Part shown: piece after piece, positions 7,824-15,524 of the stretch
Layout of the letters: every line of letters starts with the position of its first letter
Position numbering within the stretch: position 1 is the first letter of the stretch
Assembly (NCBI GenBank): GCA_002011475.1
Contig: MTNP01000004.1
Span: 1-54,623 of the forward strand
Direction: 5' to 3'
Length of the DNA stretch: 54,623 nt
Source: Dehalococcoides sp. JdFR-54
GTDB taxonomy: Bacteria > Chloroflexota > Dehalococcoidia > JdFR-54
Program-made: the position numbers and the translations under genes
The notes under the pieces: generated by a model
Database searches by the model: none
Told to the model about the DNA's origin: nothing
Seen by the model: only the letters and a program-made list of their open reading frames with translations

Positions 7824-9737
7824 TCACCTCTCCGCCGGCACCAGCGACGGCGGCGACACCCTGACCACCGCCGAATACTGGGGTGGGCAGGACTGGAGGC
7901 AGGTGCCACACTTGACGCACTTGGCCTGGTCGATGACCTTTATCCGTTTCCTATTGGGGGAGATGGCCTCCACGGCGCAGGAGCCCACGCAGGCATCGCA
8001 GGAGCGCTCGCAGCGCTCGGGCAGGATATAGTAGGCGATGAGGTCGTGGCACATCAGCGCCGGGCAGCGGCCCTCGGTGACATGGGCTATATACTCGTCC
8101 TCGAAATAGCGCAGGGTGGTCAACACCGGGTTGGGGGCGGTCTTGCCCAGGCCGCATAGGGAGGCCGCTCTCACAACCTCGGCCAGTTCCTTGAGCAGCG
8201 CCAGGTCTGCCAACGTCCCCCGGCCTCGGGTGATGTCTTCCAGAATGGCCAGCATCTGTTTGGTTCCCAGGCGGCAGGGGGTGCATTTGCCGCAGGACTC
8301 GCGCTGAGTGAAGTCGAGGAAATATCGGGCCACCTCCACCATACAATCGTCCTCATCCAAGACCACCATACCCCCGGAGCCCATCATGGCCCCGGACTGG
8401 CTGAGGCGGTCGAAATCGATGGGCAAGTCCAGGCAGCCCTCGGGCAGGCACCCCCCCGAGGGCCCCCCTATCTGGACGGCCTTGAAACGCTTGCCTTTGG
8501 CTATACCGCCCCCCACCTCGAAGATGAGCTGGCGCAGGGTGGTCCCCATAGGCACCTCCACCAGGCCGGTATTGACCACCTTGCCAGCCAGGGCGAAAAC
8601 GGCGGTGCCCGGGCTGGCGGGGGTGCCCAGGGAGGCGTGCCACTGGGCACTGCGGCGCAGGATGTGAGGTACCAGGGCCAGGGTCTTCACATTGTTGATG
8701 AGGGTCGGCTTCGACCATAGCCCCCTGGTGGCGGGGAAGGGAGGGCGATGGTGGGGCATGCCGGGCCTGCCCTCCATGGAGGAGATGAGGGCGGTCTCCT
8801 CGCCGCAGACGAAGGCCCCGGAGCCGCAAAAGACCTCGATATCAAAGCTGAAGCCGCTGCCCAAGATATTTTCCCCCAGCAGTCCTGCCTCGCGGGCCTG
8901 GCGGATAGCGGTCTCGGCCCGGGCCACGGCCAGGGGGTACTCGGCGCGCACATAGAGATAGCCCCGCTCGGCGCCGATGACATAGCCGGCGATGGCCATG
9001 CCCTCCAGCACCGAGTGGGGGGTGCTCTCCAGGATGGCCCGATCCATAAAGGCGCCGGGGTCGCCCTCATCGGCGTTGCCGATGACATACTTTGGGGTTT
9101 CCGGGGCAGCCAGGCAGATCTGCCACTTGCGGCCAGTGGGGAAGCCGGCCCCACCCCGCCCCCGCAACCCCGACCTGCTTATCTCCTCCACGATCTGCTG
9201 CGGGCTGAGCCCCAGGGCCTTGGTCAGGGCCTCATAGCCCCCATTGGCGATGTAATGGTTCAGGTTTTCAGGGTCTATGGAGCCGCAGTGGTGCAGCAGG
9301 ACGCGGGTCTCGTATTTGAAGCGGGGCTGGTCTAGGATGCTGGGGATAAGCTCATTTTCCTCCATAGCGCCCAGGGCGAACTCCAGACAGGGGTCATCGG
9401 CGAGGAGGAAGTCCTTGACCAGTCGCTCCGCCACCCCAGGGGTTACATATCCATAGCCTATGGGTGGGCGACCCGGCTTGGCTATGACCACCAGGGGCTC
9501 GGCATAACAATAGCCCATGCACCCCACCTCGGTCAGGATGGCATCAATATCCCCTTCGGCCAGGAGCTTGCGGAAGGTGTCCCGGACCTCCAGGGCGCCG
9601 GCGGCCCGGCCACAGGTGGCCGTGCCCACAAAAATCTGGGGCTTAGGGCTATCCTTCAGGGCCTGCCACTCTTTTCGGGCCTGGACCCGTAGCTTGTGGA
9701 AAGCCCTGGCTATGTCGGCAGAGGCCTTAGCCGTCAC
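7824..9737 (-). CDS. hoxF: HoxF/NuoF-like NADH-binding flavoprotein subunit
   Basis: Oxidises NADH with FMN and passes electrons to Fe-S clusters. The 637-residue protein has an N-terminal thioredoxin-like [2Fe-2S] domain (VGTATCGRAAGALEV near residue 37, then TEVGCMGYC), the NuoF core with SGLRGRGGAGFPTGRKW (NADH/FMN loop) and GNADEGDPGAFMDR, the [4Fe-4S] motif ESCGKCTPCRLGT, and a C-terminal extension with two ferredoxin-type motifs (CERSCDACVGSC and CVKCGTCLQSCP). This fused layout is that of HndC/HydB-type subunits of bifurcating or NADH-linked hydrogenases and formate dehydrogenases. GTG start at 9737 overlaps the end of hoxE by 11 bp, indicating coupled translation. Confidence 0.93.
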   Translation of the reverse strand: MTAKASADIARAFHKLRVQARKEWQALKDSPKPQIFVGTATCGRAAGALEVRDTFRKLLAEGDIDAILTEVGCMGYCYAEPLVVIAKPGRPPIGYGYVTPGVAERLVKDFLLADDPCLEFALGAMEENELIPSILDQPRFKYETRVLLHHCGSIDPENLNHYIANGGYEALTKALGLSPQQIVEEISRSGLRGRGGAGFPTGRKWQICLAAPETPKYVIGNADEGDPGAFMDRAILESTPHSVLEGMAIAGYVIGAERGYLYVRAEYPLAVARAETAIRQAREAGLLGENILGSGFSFDIEVFCGSGAFVCGEETALISSMEGRPGMPHHRPPFPATRGLWSKPTLINNVKTLALVPHILRRSAQWHASLGTPASPGTAVFALAGKVVNTGLVEVPMGTTLRQLIFEVGGGIAKGKRFKAVQIGGPSGGCLPEGCLDLPIDFDRLSQSGAMMGSGGMVVLDEDDCMVEVARYFLDFTQRESCGKCTPCRLGTKQMLAILEDITRGRGTLADLALLKELAEVVRAASLCGLGKTAPNPVLTTLRYFEDEYIAHVTEGRCPALMCHDLIAYYILPERCERSCDACVGSCAVEAISPNRKRIKVIDQAKCVKCGTCLQSCPPQYSAVVRVSPPSLVPAER

Positions 9738-10302
9738 CGGTCTCCCCTTTGGGTACCTCCCGCTCCCTCTCCAGCCCGAAGCCCAGCAGTATGCCGTCCA
9801 CCCGGGTGGGGGACACCCTGCCCTCCACAGCCCCGTCGACCACGCTCACCGGGGCCATGGCACAGCAGCCGACACAGGCCACCCGGTCCAGGCTGAACTG
9901 GCGGTCCTGAGTGGTCTCGCCCACCCTGATGCCCAGCCGCCTTTGCCACGCCTCCAGGATTATCTGCCCTCCTTTCATATGGCAGGCGGTGCCCAGGCAG
10001 ACCTTAATTCGATGCTTGCCGGGTGGGGAAAGCCGGAACTGATTGTAGAAGGTGGCCACACTGTAGACATCGATGGGGGGGATGTGGAGGCAATGCGCCA
10101 CCTGGGCCATGGCGGACCGGGGCAGGTAGCCCAGTCCCTCCTGAATCCTTTGCAGTATGGGTATGAGATTGCCTCTATGTTGGGGAACCTGTTGAAGGAC
10201 GCGCTGGGTCGTCTCAGCGATGTCCTTCTCCTCCCCGAGGGTGGTCTCCATCTCGGCCATATCGCTTACGGGGCCGGTGAACTCCCCGCGCGCCAGCTCC
10301 AT
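9727..10302 (-). CDS. hoxE: HoxE/NuoE-like [2Fe-2S] subunit
   Basis: Thioredoxin-fold [2Fe-2S] subunit of the diaphorase. Core motifs are complete: helical N-terminal part (GNLIPILQRIQEGLGYLP), SVATFYNQFRLSPPGKH, the cluster ligands KVCLGTACHMKG and VACVGCCAMAPV. The open frame extends to a TTG at 10413, but that start lies inside the -35 box of the promoter at 10384-10413, so it cannot be used by that promoter. ATG at 10302 (191 residues) or the ATG at 10260 (177 residues) are the realistic starts; neither has a strong ribosome-binding site. First gene of hoxE-hoxF-hoxU. Confidence 0.85.
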   Translation of the reverse strand: MELARGEFTGPVSDMAEMETTLGEEKDIAETTQRVLQQVPQHRGNLIPILQRIQEGLGYLPRSAMAQVAHCLHIPPIDVYSVATFYNQFRLSPPGKHRIKVCLGTACHMKGGQIILEAWQRRLGIRVGETTQDRQFSLDRVACVGCCAMAPVSVVDGAVEGRVSPTRVDGILLGFGLEREREVPKGETGDG

Positions 10303-10383
10303 GCCCACTCGCTTGAAGTCGTCCTTGAGGCCTCTCGTCTTATTTGACCATGACTTCCGCAAAAGCCCGCAATCCGCGAGGTC

Positions 10384-10413
10384 ATTATAGCGGCTCAGAT
10401 AGGGTTGAGTCAA
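10384..10413 (-). promoter_or_regulatory. Promoter for hoxEFU
   Basis: On the minus strand TTGACT (10408-10413) and a perfect TATAAT (10384-10389) are separated by 18 bp. Transcription would begin near 10377, leaving a leader of about 75 nt before the ATG at 10302. It shows that the operon can be expressed apart from the regulator gene upstream and rules out the longest hoxE start. No full Rex operator is seen here. Confidence 0.7.
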
Positions 10414-10428
10414 AGGGGCTTGGGCCGG

Positions 10429-11106
10429 TTAGCTCACTTTCAACCAGCCGTGCTTCAGGGCCAGGAATACGGCATGGGCGCGGTCGTTGGCAGCCAGCTT
10501 GCGCAGGATGCCTGAGACGTAGTTCTTGATGCTTTGCTCTTTGAGCCCTAACCTCAAGGCAATGCGCTTATTAGTGTTGCCCTGGGCCACATATTGGAGG
10601 ATCTCCACCTCCCGCGGGTTCAGGGGCACGATCAAATCACCCAGGCCCTGTCCCGCCGTCAGGGCGAAGCTCTGAAACTGGTCCAGGATCCGGGAGGCAA
10701 CCCGGGGCCTGGTGCTCATGACCTCGTTTATGGGATACTCCCCGCGGTAGGCTTTATGCACCGTAGCTATAAGCTCCTCAGCGGCAATGCTCTTTCGGAG
10801 GTGGGCAGCACAGCCAGCACGGATGGCATTATACAACTCCTCGTCATCGTCCCGAGAGGTCAGGGTGATGGTGAAAATAACGGGGAAGTACTTCCGTATT
10901 CGGGCCGCCAATGCCAGACCGCCGGGGGGCGGCAGGTCGGCATCGATGATGACCCCATGGGGTGGTAGGTCCTTCACCTTGGAGAAGGCCTCCTCGGCCG
11001 TGCTGCTCTCCTCCCCCTGGAACCCTCCCTGCTCGGAGAGAACCTGCCTCAGACCCCGGCGCAAAAATAGGTTATCGCTGACCAACAGGATGGAAATCTT
11101 TTCCAT
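10429..11106 (-). CDS. Response regulator, NarL/LuxR type
   Basis: Two-component DNA-binding regulator. From MEKISILLVSDNLFLRRGLR the receiver domain shows the usual pattern: SDN acidic pocket, phospho-acceptor aspartate in GVIIDADLP, threonine/serine in ITLTSRDD and the lysine in LRKS. The C-terminal part is a LuxR-type helix-turn-helix (LNPREVEILQYVAQGNTNKR, then LGLKEQSIKNYVSGILRKL). The open frame reaches 11232 but only the sequence from 11106 fits the family. No sensor kinase gene lies next to it. It sits directly upstream of hoxEFU on the same strand and is a plausible regulator of that operon, an inference from position. Confidence 0.85.
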   Translation of the reverse strand: MEKISILLVSDNLFLRRGLRQVLSEQGGFQGEESSTAEEAFSKVKDLPPHGVIIDADLPPPGGLALAARIRKYFPVIFTITLTSRDDDEELYNAIRAGCAAHLRKSIAAEELIATVHKAYRGEYPINEVMSTRPRVASRILDQFQSFALTAGQGLGDLIVPLNPREVEILQYVAQGNTNKRIALRLGLKEQSIKNYVSGILRKLAANDRAHAVFLALKHGWLKVS

Positions 11107-11233
11107 AGCCATCAGTTCGGCACGCAGGATTTGTCCCCGTGCCGTGGCAAGACTCGGGTTTGCGGTTATTAAAGGTTTCCACTTCCCATATGTATTCGTC
11201 ACAATTCTAGCGATGGGCACTGGTGGGGGCAAG

Positions 11234-11269
11234 AGTACTTATGAACAAAAAACTTGTGCCAAAAGTACT
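11234..11269. repeat. AGTACTT inverted repeat
   Basis: AGTACTT (11234-11240) and its reverse complement AAGTACT (11263-11269) flank 22 bp that contain an A6 run. It lies downstream of the PfpI gene and upstream of the response regulator. It could be a regulator site; the loop is long for a terminator. Confidence 0.35.
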
Positions 11270-11303
11270 GCGGTGGGAAACACCTTGGGGGCTGAAATCG
11301 GCA

Positions 11304-11828
11304 CTAGCCGCCCAGGGCCTCGATGATGGCGGCATTGAACTGGGGCAGGTCGGCGGGGCGGCGCGAGGTGATCAGATTGCCATCCCTGACCACCGGCTCA
11401 TCCACCCAGTGGGCACCAGCATTTTTGAGGTCTATGGCCACAGAGGCCCAAGAGGTGAGGCGGCGTCCCCGAACGATGTCCGCGGAGATGAGGAGCTGAG
11501 GCCCGTGGCACACCGCTGCCACCACCTTGCCCTGGCGGTGAACCTCCCTGACCAGGTCTATCATGGGCTGGTGGAGGCGCATCCTATCCGGGGCATAGCC
11601 CCCGGGCACGATTATGGCATCGAAATCCGCAGCCTTAACCTTATCGGCGCTGGTGTCCACCCGAATGGTGGTGCGACGCCTCTTGCCCCGGTAGTAGCCC
11701 TTGGTGCCGCTCCCCACCGTGATTACCTGAGCCCCGGCCGCCCTGAGGGCGGCCAGGGGCTCAGTCAGCTCCGGGTCCTCGAAATCGTCCTCCACCAGGA
11801 TGGCGATTCTCTTGCCCTGGAGGCTCAC
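11304..11828 (-). CDS. DJ-1/PfpI family protein
   Basis: 174 residues, full length for the family. Members are stress-linked glyoxalase/deglycase or peptidase-like enzymes. Visible: IAILVEDDFEDPELTEPL with the conserved glutamate-region start, FDAIIVPGGYAPDRMR, the nucleophile elbow VAAVCHGPQLLI with the catalytic cysteine, and RRLTSWASVAIDLKNAGAHW followed by EPVVRDGNLITSRRP, all typical of PfpI. The substrate cannot be deduced. It follows the small membrane-protein gene after a 64-bp gap and may share its promoter. Confidence 0.88.
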   Translation of the reverse strand: MSLQGKRIAILVEDDFEDPELTEPLAALRAAGAQVITVGSGTKGYYRGKRRRTTIRVDTSADKVKAADFDAIIVPGGYAPDRMRLHQPMIDLVREVHRQGKVVAAVCHGPQLLISADIVRGRRLTSWASVAIDLKNAGAHWVDEPVVRDGNLITSRRPADLPQFNAAIIEALGG

Positions 11829-11892
11829 GGGTTAGACCTCCCCCACCAGCCCCCGCTACGAGGGTTGCCTGGCAGGCCGCAGGCGGCCAGGC

Positions 11893-12225
11893 TCAGAAGG
11901 GCAGTTGCCCCCTTTCAGTCAGCTGTCGCTCGTAGGCCTCTTTGGTGAGGTAAAACTTGCCGTCGACTTGGTCGATAGCTCGGGCGCTCATCAGCCCTTG
12001 CAACGCCAAATGCCGGTAGTCTCTCAACAAGGTGACGCCGCCTTTGCGCACTAGTCCCAATTCTTCCAGGGTCTTGGCCTTCTCAGGCCCTACGGCACCG
12101 TTCTGAATAAAGGCATCTATCACCTGCCTGGTGGCCCTCCTAAAGCGCCAGCGCATGAGCCAGAAGGCAAAAACCACCAACAGCAGCAGACAAATTATGA
12201 ATAGAGCCGTCGAAGTTTCCACCAT
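11893..12225 (-). CDS. Small membrane-anchored unknown protein
   Basis: 110 residues. One N-terminal membrane helix (TALFIICLLLLVVFAFWLM) is followed by a basic stop-transfer region (RWRFRRATRQ) and a cytoplasmic domain with helical segments (QVIDAFIQNGAVGPEKAKTL, then EELGLVRKGGVTLLRDYRHLA). The C-terminal part resembles small helix-turn-helix-like tails, but I do not recognise the family. A promoter with 18-bp spacing lies at 12259-12288, overlapping a perfect inverted repeat. It is divergent from the archaemetzincin gene. Confidence 0.6.
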   Translation of the reverse strand: MVETSTALFIICLLLLVVFAFWLMRWRFRRATRQVIDAFIQNGAVGPEKAKTLEELGLVRKGGVTLLRDYRHLALQGLMSARAIDQVDGKFYLTKEAYERQLTERGQLPF

Positions 12226-12245
12226 AAACTCCGAAGCAGGCCATA

Positions 12246-12271
12246 TTTATGATAACATATACTATCATAAA
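12246..12271. promoter_or_regulatory. Perfect 9-bp inverted repeat, probable operator
   Basis: TTTATGATA (12246-12254) and its exact reverse complement TATCATAAA (12263-12271) flank 8 bp. The dyad covers the -10 box (12259-12264) of the minus-strand promoter and lies 41 bp upstream of the archaemetzincin start, so a dimeric regulator binding here could control both genes. The regulator is not identified. Confidence 0.55.
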
Positions 12272-12288
12272 CTGGCCGGACTGTTCAA
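12259..12288 (-). promoter_or_regulatory. Promoter for the small membrane protein (and PfpI)
   Basis: Minus strand TTGAAC (12283-12288) and TAGTAT (12259-12264) are separated by 18 bp and lie 34 bp before the start codon at 12225. The -10 box is inside the inverted repeat at 12246-12271. Confidence 0.5.
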
Positions 12289-12311
12289 CCCTTGCCGGCC
12301 GAAGGAGGCCC

Positions 12312-12872
12312 GTGCTTCAGCCCATCGTCCTGGTGCCCATGGGCGGGGTAGCCGCCACCTTCCTCGCCGATTTGGGCTCAGGGCTCCAGAGGTGCCTGGG
12401 GGTCGAGGTTCGCCTGGGGCTGCCCCTGGAGGTCCCCCAGGCTGCCTATTGGCCGGAGCGTGGCCAGTATTTGGCCCAGCCCCTGCTTTCGGCACTAAAG
12501 GGCTGTCCTGCTGAGGCTGCCCACAAGGTCCTGGGCATAGCCGATGTAGACCTGTATGCGCCCGGTCTCAATTTCGTCTTCGGGATGGCAGCCCCGCCCC
12601 AGGGGATGGCGGTGATATCCCTGGCCCGCCTCCGCCCCGAATGGTATGGGCGAGCCCCCGATAGCAAACTCCTGCTCAATAGGGCCCTGAAGGAAGCGGT
12701 GCACGAGCTGGGACACCTCTATGGGCTGGGGCACTGCCCGAACCCCAAGTGCGTGATGCACTTTTCCAACAGCCTGACCGATACCGATGTCAAGGGCGCT
12801 GCCTTTTGTCCGCGATGCCATTCCTCAGTTCGACCCCCCGGGCTGGACACAGGGGCAAATGGCGATGTATGA
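12312..12872 (+). CDS. amzA: Archaemetzincin-type zinc metalloprotease
   Basis: Predicted zinc-dependent peptidase of the archaemetzincin (AmzA) family. The active-site segment is HELGHLYGLGHC, the HExxHxxGxxHC zinc motif, followed by the family's second metal site with cysteines at PKCVMHF and FCPRCH, as in structures holding two zinc ions. The chosen start is GTG at 12312, with GAAGGAGG four bases before it; the protein then begins LQPIVLVPMGGVA, as usual for the family (186 residues). An upstream ATG at 12249 falls inside the inverted repeat and is unlikely. Natural substrates of the family are poorly known. It is more typical of archaea and occurs patchily in bacteria. Confidence 0.88.
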   Translation: MLQPIVLVPMGGVAATFLADLGSGLQRCLGVEVRLGLPLEVPQAAYWPERGQYLAQPLLSALKGCPAEAAHKVLGIADVDLYAPGLNFVFGMAAPPQGMAVISLARLRPEWYGRAPDSKLLLNRALKEAVHELGHLYGLGHCPNPKCVMHFSNSLTDTDVKGAAFCPRCHSSVRPPGLDTGANGDV

Positions 12873-12908
12873 TGCTAATACTATCTAACGCCATAAAGGA
12901 GGGAAGGC

Positions 12909-13442
12909 ATGCCCATAAGGGCCGAGCCAGATTTCGAGATGATGGTCTACGAGGATATGGTGGTGGGCGAGGAATTGCCCGAGCTGGAGGTCACTTTCGA
13001 TGAGCACCTTCAGGGACGCTTCCTGGTCGCCCTGAAGGAGGAGAACCCCTGGTACTATAGCCGCTCCCCCTGGGGAGGCCCCATAACCCATCATGCCCTC
13101 TTGGATGACGCCCCCATGGTGGCCGCCATGTGCCGCTATCAGTATCCCTTTGGTTTTGTCCACGCCCGGCAGGAGACCGAATTCATCAACCCCCTCCCCC
13201 TGGGCAAGCCCGCCCGCATCACCTCCAGGATAGTCGATAAGTACATCAAACGAAACAGGGGCTATATAGTCATCGAGTCGCTGGTGGTGGACGAGGACGG
13301 TGTGGAGATCCTGCGCTCCCGAAACCATGCCATGATCGACGATGACAGGCTGAGGGAGGCTGCCAAAACCGGGCTCCTCCATGTCCCACCCTCCATCCAC
13401 CCCCAGTACAAAATAAGGGACAAGAGGAGGGGTCAGTCATGA
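12909..13442 (+). CDS. MaoC/FAS1-like dehydratase domain protein
   Basis: 177-residue single hot-dog domain of the N-terminal MaoC/FAS1-like type. After an acidic start come VGEELPELEVTFDEH, a NPWYYS segment and SPWGGPITHHALL, positions matching the substrate-tunnel region of such proteins, then ETEFINPLPLGKPARITSR and RGYIVIESLVV. I do not see the classical Asp/His hydratase 2 pair here. Proteins of this kind usually form a heterodimer with a second MaoC protein, which is the next gene, overlapping by 4 bp. Likely part of a heteromeric enoyl-CoA hydratase; substrate unknown. GGAGGG lies just before the ATG. Confidence 0.8.
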   Translation: MPIRAEPDFEMMVYEDMVVGEELPELEVTFDEHLQGRFLVALKEENPWYYSRSPWGGPITHHALLDDAPMVAAMCRYQYPFGFVHARQETEFINPLPLGKPARITSRIVDKYIKRNRGYIVIESLVVDEDGVEILRSRNHAMIDDDRLREAAKTGLLHVPPSIHPQYKIRDKRRGQS

Positions 13443-13852
13443 CCGTGGCCACCAGGAACATGGAGGTGGGACAGGAGCTGCCTCCCCTGCGCAAGGAGAT
13501 AACCCTGGACAGCATCCGCCTGTTCAGCATGTGGGCCAATCTCAATATCCATACCGACTGGGAGGTGGCCCGAAAGGCGGGGCTGCCGGCACCCATCGCC
13601 CAGGGTTTGCAGTCCCATGCCTATGTCTCGGAGATGCTGACCAATTTCTTCGGCAAGAACTGGCTACAAGGGGGTAAGCTCTCCCTCACCTTCATCAACT
13701 ACACTATGCCCGGGGACATCATCACCGTTAGGGGCACCCTCAAGGAGAAGATAGCCGAGGGCCCGGTCCTCAGATTCAACTGCGAGGTGTGGTGCGAGAA
13801 CCAGGCAGGGCAGAAGACCGTGGTGGGCACGGCCAGCGCCCCGGTGGATTAA
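13439..13852 (+). CDS. MaoC-like hydratase subunit
   Basis: 137-residue hot-dog fold protein. The hydratase 2 motif region reads NLNIHTDWEVARKAGLPAPI followed by AQGLQ. The catalytic histidine is present, but the residue normally an aspartate (in GDxNPxH) appears to be alanine in my hand alignment. This could be a diverged active site, with function shared with the partner encoded by the preceding gene. The 4-bp ATGA overlap with that gene implies a 1:1 complex. Followed after 15 bp by the ATC-hydrolase-like gene. Likely a CoA-thioester hydratase or a binding protein derived from one. Confidence 0.82.
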   Translation: MTVATRNMEVGQELPPLRKEITLDSIRLFSMWANLNIHTDWEVARKAGLPAPIAQGLQSHAYVSEMLTNFFGKNWLQGGKLSLTFINYTMPGDIITVRGTLKEKIAEGPVLRFNCEVWCENQAGQKTVVGTASAPVD

Positions 13853-13867
13853 ACCTAGGAGGCAACC

Positions 13868-14383
13868 ATGGAAAAGACGGAACTTTCGCCCCAGGAACGC
13901 CATTATATGGCCAACAGGCTCCTCAACGGCCTGGTCATCCGCCTGATCAAGGCCATGGAGGAGAGGTTTGGCCAGGAGGCCCGGGGGGTGGCCAACGGCG
14001 TCATCTATGAGATGGGCCAGGAGGTGGCCCGACAGATTAGACAGACGCTGGGCATCTGGGGTGGCGAGCCTTTAGACTATGCCCGGATTCACTACTATAT
14101 GGACACCAACTACTGGGCCATTACCGAGAAACTGATACCGAAGGGGCCCGACGAGGTGCTGCTCAGGGCCACGGCCTGCCCCGCCCAGGGCGTATTCTCG
14201 GCCAAGGATTGCGCTATCTATCTCCCCTTCGTGCGGGGAATGATGGACACTATAAACCCCGAGCTGCAATGGGTGGTGGGGGGCAAGGTATTGACCAAGG
14301 GCGACGACTGCTGTGAGTTCACCGTAACCAAGGGAGCGTCTTCCCATGCAGGCCATGGTCTTGAGGGAGCCCCGCCCCATTGA
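13868..14383 (+). CDS. L-2-amino-thiazoline-4-carboxylic acid hydrolase-like protein
   Basis: 171 residues that look like the ATC hydrolase family, judged from overall pattern: an N-terminal helical part ([20 protein letters not shown]), a middle with Cys ([18 protein letters not shown]) and a C-terminal CCEFTV segment. Named members open the thiazoline ring in cysteine formation, but most of the family is uncharacterised and often sits with CoA-metabolism genes. It ends 38 bp inside the next gene; its last 12 or so residues are read from that gene's start region and may be non-native. AGGAGG precedes the ATG. Confidence 0.6.
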   Translation: MEKTELSPQERHYMANRLLNGLVIRLIKAMEERFGQEARGVANGVIYEMGQEVARQIRQTLGIWGGEPLDYARIHYYMDTNYWAITEKLIPKGPDEVLLRATACPAQGVFSAKDCAIYLPFVRGMMDTINPELQWVVGGKVLTKGDDCCEFTVTKGASSHAGHGLEGAPPH

Positions 14384-15350
14384 GGAACAGCCTCTGGTAA
14401 AGACAGAGGTGACTGACCCTGTGCCCGGCCCCGGGGAGATTCGGCTTCGGGTTTTGGCTTGCGGGGTGTGTCACACCGACCTGCACTCCGTGGAGGGCGA
14501 GCTTCCACCCCATCGACTCCCCCTCATACCCGGACACGAGATCGTGGGGATTGTGGACAGGGTGGGGCTGGGCGTGAGCCGATATGGGGAAGGCGACCGG
14601 GTGGGGGTGGCCTGGCTCCACTCCGCCTGCGGGCAGTGCCGCTACTGCGAGCGGGGCAACGAAAATCTGTGCCCCCAGGCCCGCTTTACCGGCTATGATG
14701 TGGACGGCGGCTATGCCCAGTACGCCATCGTGCCCCAGGATTTTGCCCACCCCCTACCCCAGGGCTTCTCCCCAGTGGGGGCGGCGCCCCTGCTCTGTGC
14801 TGGCATCATCGGCTTCCGGGCGCTGCGCCTCTCCGAGATACGGCCAGGGGGGCGACTGGGCCTTTTCGGATTTGGGGCCTCGGCCCATATCGCCATTCAG
14901 GTGGCCATCTATTGGGGCTGCCAGGTCCTGGTGTTCACCCGGAGCCAGGAGCACCGAAGGTTGGCCCGGGAGCTGGGGGCGGCCTGGGCGGGGGGCGCCG
15001 AGGACGAGCCCCCGGCCCGGCTAGATAGCGCCATCATCTTCGCCCCCGCCGGCAGACTGGTCCTGGATGCCCTGAGGGTTCTGGACAAGGGGGGCACTCT
15101 GGCCCTGGCCGGCATCTACATGACCCCTATTCCAGAGATGGACTATACCCAGTATCTGTATCACGAGAGGACGGTGAGGAGCGTGGCCAATAGCACCCGG
15201 CAGGATGCCCAGGAACTGCTACGCCTGGCAGCGGAGATCCCCCTCCGGACAGAGGTCCAGGTATTCCCCCTGGACGAGGCCAATGAAGCCCTGCGCCTCC
15301 TCAAGCAGGGCAAAATCCAGGGCGCTGCCGTGTTACATATCTCTGAGTGA
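14346..15350 (+). CDS. Zinc-dependent alcohol dehydrogenase
   Basis: 334-residue medium-chain dehydrogenase. Catalytic zinc ligands: CGVCHTDLH (near residue 38) and GHEIVGIV; structural zinc: four cysteines in [15 protein letters not shown]; nucleotide-binding fold: [17 protein letters not shown], where the glycine motif is GFGASA. It resembles AdhP/AdhA-type enzymes that interconvert primary alcohols and aldehydes with NAD(P)H. The gene starts inside the previous one (38-bp overlap) and is followed after 9 bp by a YHS-domain gene. The mixture of MaoC, ATC-hydrolase-like and alcohol dehydrogenase suggests a catabolic pathway I cannot name. Confidence 0.9.
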   Translation: MQAMVLREPRPIEEQPLVKTEVTDPVPGPGEIRLRVLACGVCHTDLHSVEGELPPHRLPLIPGHEIVGIVDRVGLGVSRYGEGDRVGVAWLHSACGQCRYCERGNENLCPQARFTGYDVDGGYAQYAIVPQDFAHPLPQGFSPVGAAPLLCAGIIGFRALRLSEIRPGGRLGLFGFGASAHIAIQVAIYWGCQVLVFTRSQEHRRLARELGAAWAGGAEDEPPARLDSAIIFAPAGRLVLDALRVLDKGGTLALAGIYMTPIPEMDYTQYLYHERTVRSVANSTRQDAQELLRLAAEIPLRTEVQVFPLDEANEALRLLKQGKIQGAAVLHISE

Positions 15351-15359
15351 GGGAGGGCA

Positions 15360-15524
15360 ATGGCTATAGACCCGGTTTGCCATATGGAGGTGGACGAGAA
15401 AAAGGCCCCGGCCAAGTCGGAGTACAAGGGCGAGACCTATTACTTCTGTGCCCAGGGCTGCAAGGTGGCCTTCGATAAGGACCCCGAGAAGTATCTGAAG
15501 GGGAAGCCCGGCACCCAAGGCTAG
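15360..15524 (+). CDS. YHS-domain protein
   Basis: 54 residues: MAIDPVCHMEVDEKKAPAKS, then YKGETYYFCAQGCKVAFDKD and a short tail. The pattern DPVCxM...YYFCxxGCxxxFxxxP is the YHS domain, a small cysteine-containing, probably metal-binding module found alone or in heavy-metal ATPases and hydroxylases. GGGAGGGC is immediately upstream. Its last 4 bases overlap the stop of the convergent aldolase gene. Likely the last member of the 12.9-15.5 kb operon, perhaps supplying or sensing metal. Confidence 0.85.
   Translation: MAIDPVCHMEVDEKKAPAKSEYKGETYYFCAQGCKVAFDKDPEKYLKGKPGTQG

Noticed and set aside
10303-10413. N-terminal extension of hoxE from the TTG at 10413
   Set aside because: The TTG lies in the -35 box of a good promoter, has no ribosome-binding site, and the extra residues do not fit the family.
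11180-11220. Rex operator upstream of the response regulator
   Set aside because: Only one half-site-like TTGTGA is present; the full inverted TTGTGA...TCACAA pattern is missing.
12249-12311. Upstream ATG of the archaemetzincin frame
   Set aside because: It lies in the inverted repeat, has no ribosome-binding site, and the GTG at 12312 has GGAGG at the right distance.
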